Below are positions 62,533-64,000 of a stretch of 64,000 nucleotides of DNA, in pieces. The stretch's first letter is position 1; each line of letters begins with the position of its first letter. Source of the stretch: an uncultured Actinomycetaceae bacterium. GTDB taxonomy: Bacteria > Actinomycetota > Actinomycetes > Actinomycetales > Actinomycetaceae. Position numbers and translations under genes: made by a program. The notes beneath the pieces are model-generated. The model searched no databases and had not been told where the DNA came from. It saw only the letters and a list, made by a program, of their open reading frames with translations. The DNA lies in assembly GCA_902464405.1 (NCBI GenBank), contig CABQJD010000005.1, forward strand, positions 1-64,000, given 5' to 3'.

Positions 62533-63891
62533 ATGGCAGATGAAGAATTCGTAGATCAATCGTCGCAGCTTCGAAAGCGACGTGAGGTTAAAATTGCGCT
62601 TTTAGGTGCGGGAACGGTAGGTGCGCAAGTAGCTCGCTTACTTGTGCAGCAGCATGATGTGCTCTGCGCGCGAGCTGGCGTGGATCTTAAGCTTATCGGT
62701 ATTGCAGTGCGCAACGTGAATGCTCCCCGTGATCCCGCTATCGATCGCGAGCTTTTGACTGATCGTCCTGATGAGCTGATTGCTCGAGCAGACCTTGTGA
62801 TCGAGCTTATTGGAGGTGTCGATCTGCCTCTCAAACTTGTGCGCCAGGCGCTCGAATCGGGGGCGTCCGTCGTCACAGGAAATAAAGCTCTGCTCGCCAC
62901 TCACGGGCCAGAGCTGTATGAATTAGCTGCTGCGCACGATGCTGATCTCTATTATGAGGCTGCAGTTGCTGGCGCTGTGCCAGTAGTGTATGGCTTGCGG
63001 GAATCTCTTGCGGGAGATCAAGTAAACGCTATATTTGGGATTCTCAATGGGACGACGAACTTTATTCTTGATGAAATGACTCGAAACGGCATGGATTTTG
63101 ATGAAGCTCTTAGCCTTGCTCAAGAGCTTGGCTATGCAGAAGCTGATCCGAGTGTTGATATAGACGGGTTGGACGTCGCTGCCAAAATTGCGATACTAGC
63201 TTCTCTTGCTTTCCATACGCGCGTGGCGCTCGATGATGTGTATGTGGAAGGTATTCGCTCCATCACAGATGAAGATATTGCGTCGGCTCGGCGAGCAGGC
63301 TATATCGTGAAACTGATTGCAACTGCGCGCAGGAAAGCGGAAGGTATTGAGCTTTGTGTGGCTCCCACTCTTCTTCCTGAGGATCATCCGCTTGCAAATA
63401 TTCACGGCTCTTTCAATGCGATATTGATTGAAGCGGAATCTGCTGGGCGTGTGATGTTTTACGGGCGAGGCGCTGGAGGTGCTCCTACTGCTTCGGCAGT
63501 GCTTTCCGATGTCGTCGCTGCAGCAAATAAAAAGGTAGTTGGAGGGCGCGCTCCTGCAGAATTAGTCTACGGAAATCTGCCTATTTTAGATTCGCAGGAA
63601 GCATCGGCGTGCTATTATCTGAAAGTCATGGTGAACGACGAGGCTGGCGCTCTCGCTCTTATTACCCACGTCTTTGCTCAGCATAGCGTCTCTATTTCTT
63701 CTCTTCGTCAGCGTCCGCTTTACGTGAGTGAAGGGCGAAAGCTGGATGCAAAAATGAGTAAAAATTTGGTGTACTTGACGGTCGTAACTCATGAAGCCCG
63801 AAATAAAGATATTGCCGCAGTGGTCGATGATCTTTCTGGTGTTGAAGGTGTGCAGAAAGTTGTGCGCGTCATGCGGGTTGAAGACGAGTAA
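62533..63891 (+). CDS. hom: Homoserine dehydrogenase
   Basis: The 452-residue enzyme reduces aspartate semialdehyde to homoserine for threonine and methionine. It has the dinucleotide fold KIALLGAGTVGAQVARLL (about residues 21-38), the catalytic region GILNGTTNFILDEMTRNG, AEADPSVDIDGLDVAAKIAIL, and YGRGAGGAPTASAVLSDV. A C-terminal ACT domain (VNDEAGALALITHVFAQHSV, about 369-388) probably mediates threonine feedback. ATG 62533 is preferred; upstream in-frame start at 62503 is possible. lysA or thrB neighbours, if present, lie beyond the window. Confidence 0.96.
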   Translation: MADEEFVDQSSQLRKRREVKIALLGAGTVGAQVARLLVQQHDVLCARAGVDLKLIGIAVRNVNAPRDPAIDRELLTDRPDELIARADLVIELIGGVDLPLKLVRQALESGASVVTGNKALLATHGPELYELAAAHDADLYYEAAVAGAVPVVYGLRESLAGDQVNAIFGILNGTTNFILDEMTRNGMDFDEALSLAQELGYAEADPSVDIDGLDVAAKIAILASLAFHTRVALDDVYVEGIRSITDEDIASARRAGYIVKLIATARRKAEGIELCVAPTLLPEDHPLANIHGSFNAILIEAESAGRVMFYGRGAGGAPTASAVLSDVVAAANKKVVGGRAPAELVYGNLPILDSQEASACYYLKVMVNDEAGALALITHVFAQHSVSISSLRQRPLYVSEGRKLDAKMSKNLVYLTVVTHEARNKDIAAVVDDLSGVEGVQKVVRVMRVEDE

Positions 63892-64000
63892 GCTGAGAGT
63901 GAAGCGCACGGACTAGTACACCTTTGAAGATGGGCGTGCTAAGAGGCGTGTTTTGCCAAATAGGAAAGAATCGAAGAGAGTAGCACGCACATAACGTGCA
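63892..64000 (+). other. Window end after hom
   Basis: No gene or terminator is recognised in these 109 bases. Confidence 0.3.

Overview
The window reads as an ordinary chromosomal stretch of an actinobacterium of moderate G+C, probably near the Actinomycetaceae. I infer this from gene order and families rather than from any marker rRNA: tRNA-Gln/prs/rplY/pth/mfd/eno/ftsB-like/DUF501/ppx; secA next to an Rv3235-type gene; hemolysin-III divergent from a short-chain isoprenyl synthase; and dnaK-grpE-dnaJ-hspR under HAIR-type HspR sites. Many genes start with GTG. I see no rRNA, no IS element, no prophage and no CRISPR array.

Layout. 0-1.3 kb: a minus-strand SPFH/ribbon-helix-helix pair behind a perfect 10-bp inverted repeat. 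1.5-13.5 kb: tRNA-Gln and the conserved housekeeping run prs to ppx. It is interrupted between eno and the FtsB-like gene by a small AT-rich cassette on the minus strand, which encodes a Cys/Gly-rich bacteriocin-like peptide with a disrupted reading frame and a 96-aa multi-spanning membrane protein of immunity type. A run of ten G separates the two. 13.6-16.4 kb: a degenerate tRNA copy, a tRNA with anticodon TAA, a Na+/H+-type antiporter and an MgtC protein. 16.4-24.4 kb: an apparent phosphodiester scavenging system made of a secreted glycerophosphodiester phosphodiesterase (GDPD), a lipoprotein binding protein, an ABC ATPase, a fused permease, an intracellular GDPD and a LacI regulator, with an 18-bp perfect palindrome in the divergent promoter. 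24.7-37.3 kb: mixed housekeeping genes (Bax1-I, FKBP, greA, hemolysin III, isoprenyl synthase, pfkB kinase, xseAB, ispH, DMT transporter, glycosyltransferase, DUF711/ACT pair, ychF). 37.8-48.5 kb: secA, Rv3235-like, DUF6912, sbcCD, rsgA and a DoxX-like protein. 48.9-52.9 kb: a DUF4235 gene, then a TPP riboswitch and a complete thiamine ABC transporter. 53-57.7 kb: an unrecognised AT-rich gene with an in-frame TGA near its likely start, a GDPD with a degenerate catalytic motif, a DUF4921 protein and azlCD. 57.8-64 kb: the HspR-controlled chaperone operon and homoserine dehydrogenase.

Most worth a second look: the broken bacteriocin/immunity cassette with its poly-G tract, the second poly-G tract (11 G) plus a tandem 19-bp repeat in the leader of the heat-shock dnaJ gene, the palindrome linked to the GDPD/ABC/LacI system, the inverted repeat in front of the SPFH/RHH pair, and the TAA-anticodon tRNA with a short variable loop. 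Start sites were picked by hand from Shine-Dalgarno spacing. Family calls come from recognising motifs; no database search was run.
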